From contig NZ_LXKN01000009.1 of NCBI RefSeq assembly GCF_001692325.1, forward strand, positions 62,001 to 126,000: a stretch of 64,000 bases of DNA. Reading direction: 5' to 3'. The notes under the pieces were generated by a model. The model had not been told where the DNA came from. It worked only from the letters and a program-made list of their open reading frames with translations, and ran no database searches. Below are positions 63,961-64,000 of this stretch, piece after piece (within the stretch, counting starts at the first letter, position 1; each line of letters begins with the position of its first letter). This DNA comes from Rhizobium sp. AC27/96 (GTDB lineage: Bacteria > Pseudomonadota > Alphaproteobacteria > Rhizobiales > Rhizobiaceae). A program made the position numbers and the translations under genes.

Positions 63961-64000
63961 TAGGTCACGACGTCGAAGGCATCGACGCGGTCGGTATAGA
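63960..64000 (-). CDS. Partial gene, C-terminal end only
   Basis: On the minus strand the window edge gives a frame ending YTDRVDAFDVVT and TAA. The codon usage looks like a real carboxyl terminus and converges with the ATPase gene. The family cannot be named from 13 residues. Confidence 0.4.
   Translation of the reverse strand, partial: YTDRVDAFDVVT

Overview
The window looks like chromosomal DNA of a member of the Rhizobiaceae (Rhizobium/Agrobacterium group). The evidence is the high GC content, the RpoH2-type heat-shock sigma factor, the SAM-II riboswitch in front of a MetA-type gene, the TPP-controlled thiBPQ operon, the many carbohydrate ABC transporters paired with Gfo/Idh/MocA oxidoreductases and ThuA-like proteins, and families of intergenic palindromic repeats. 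I see no rRNA, tRNA, CRISPR array, prophage or insertion sequence. About 54 protein genes fill the window. Most long antisense open frames are shadows caused by high GC.

Layout. 0-9.5 kb: rpoH2, an M48 metalloprotease lipoprotein, the thiamine transporter thiBPQ behind a TPP riboswitch, a DHA2 drug exporter with a divergent MarR regulator, and thiN (thiamine pyrophosphokinase). 9.5-16 kb: an ABC-F (Uup-like) ATPase and an RND efflux pair. 16-21 kb: an amino-sugar operon (GntR, SIS deaminase-like, nagA, second SIS protein) and an aldose epimerase. 21.5-28.7 kb: a TetR/membrane-protein pair, a VWA (CoxE-like) protein and MoxR ATPase separated by metA (with SAM-II riboswitch and attenuator) and an AT-rich orphan gene, then an SbmA/BacA-YddA-like ABC protein with a degenerate nucleotide-binding domain. 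28.8-31.7 kb: efp with epmA and epmB, the EF-P beta-lysylation set.

32-37.9 kb holds what I think is the most interesting system: a carrier protein, an acyl-CoA-dehydrogenase-like flavoprotein, an amino acid:[carrier protein] ligase (a class II aminoacyl-tRNA-synthetase relative without a tRNA-binding domain), a DUF1839 protein with a Cys-His-Asn arrangement suggestive of a papain/C39-like acyltransferase, and a GH2 beta-mannosidase-like hydrolase. The ligase family is known biochemically, but to my knowledge the product of the pathway is not. The order suggests load an amino acid on the carrier, oxidise it, and transfer it to an acceptor.

38-64 kb is a carbohydrate-uptake region: an ABC operon with two Gfo/Idh oxidoreductases (38.2-44.7 kb), a TetR regulator flanked by two matching operators, an enolase-superfamily/Gfo pair, a lytic-transglycosylase-like lipoprotein, a LacI/DUF2264/2-hydroxyacid-dehydrogenase operon divergent from an orphan solute-binding protein, a class C acid phosphatase, and a ThuA/Gfo/ROK operon divergent from a complete ABC transporter (59.6-63.9 kb). 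Three families of multi-copy, internally folded intergenic repeats lie between genes. The largest (about 258 bp, two copies 22 kb apart) shows compensatory base changes between copies.
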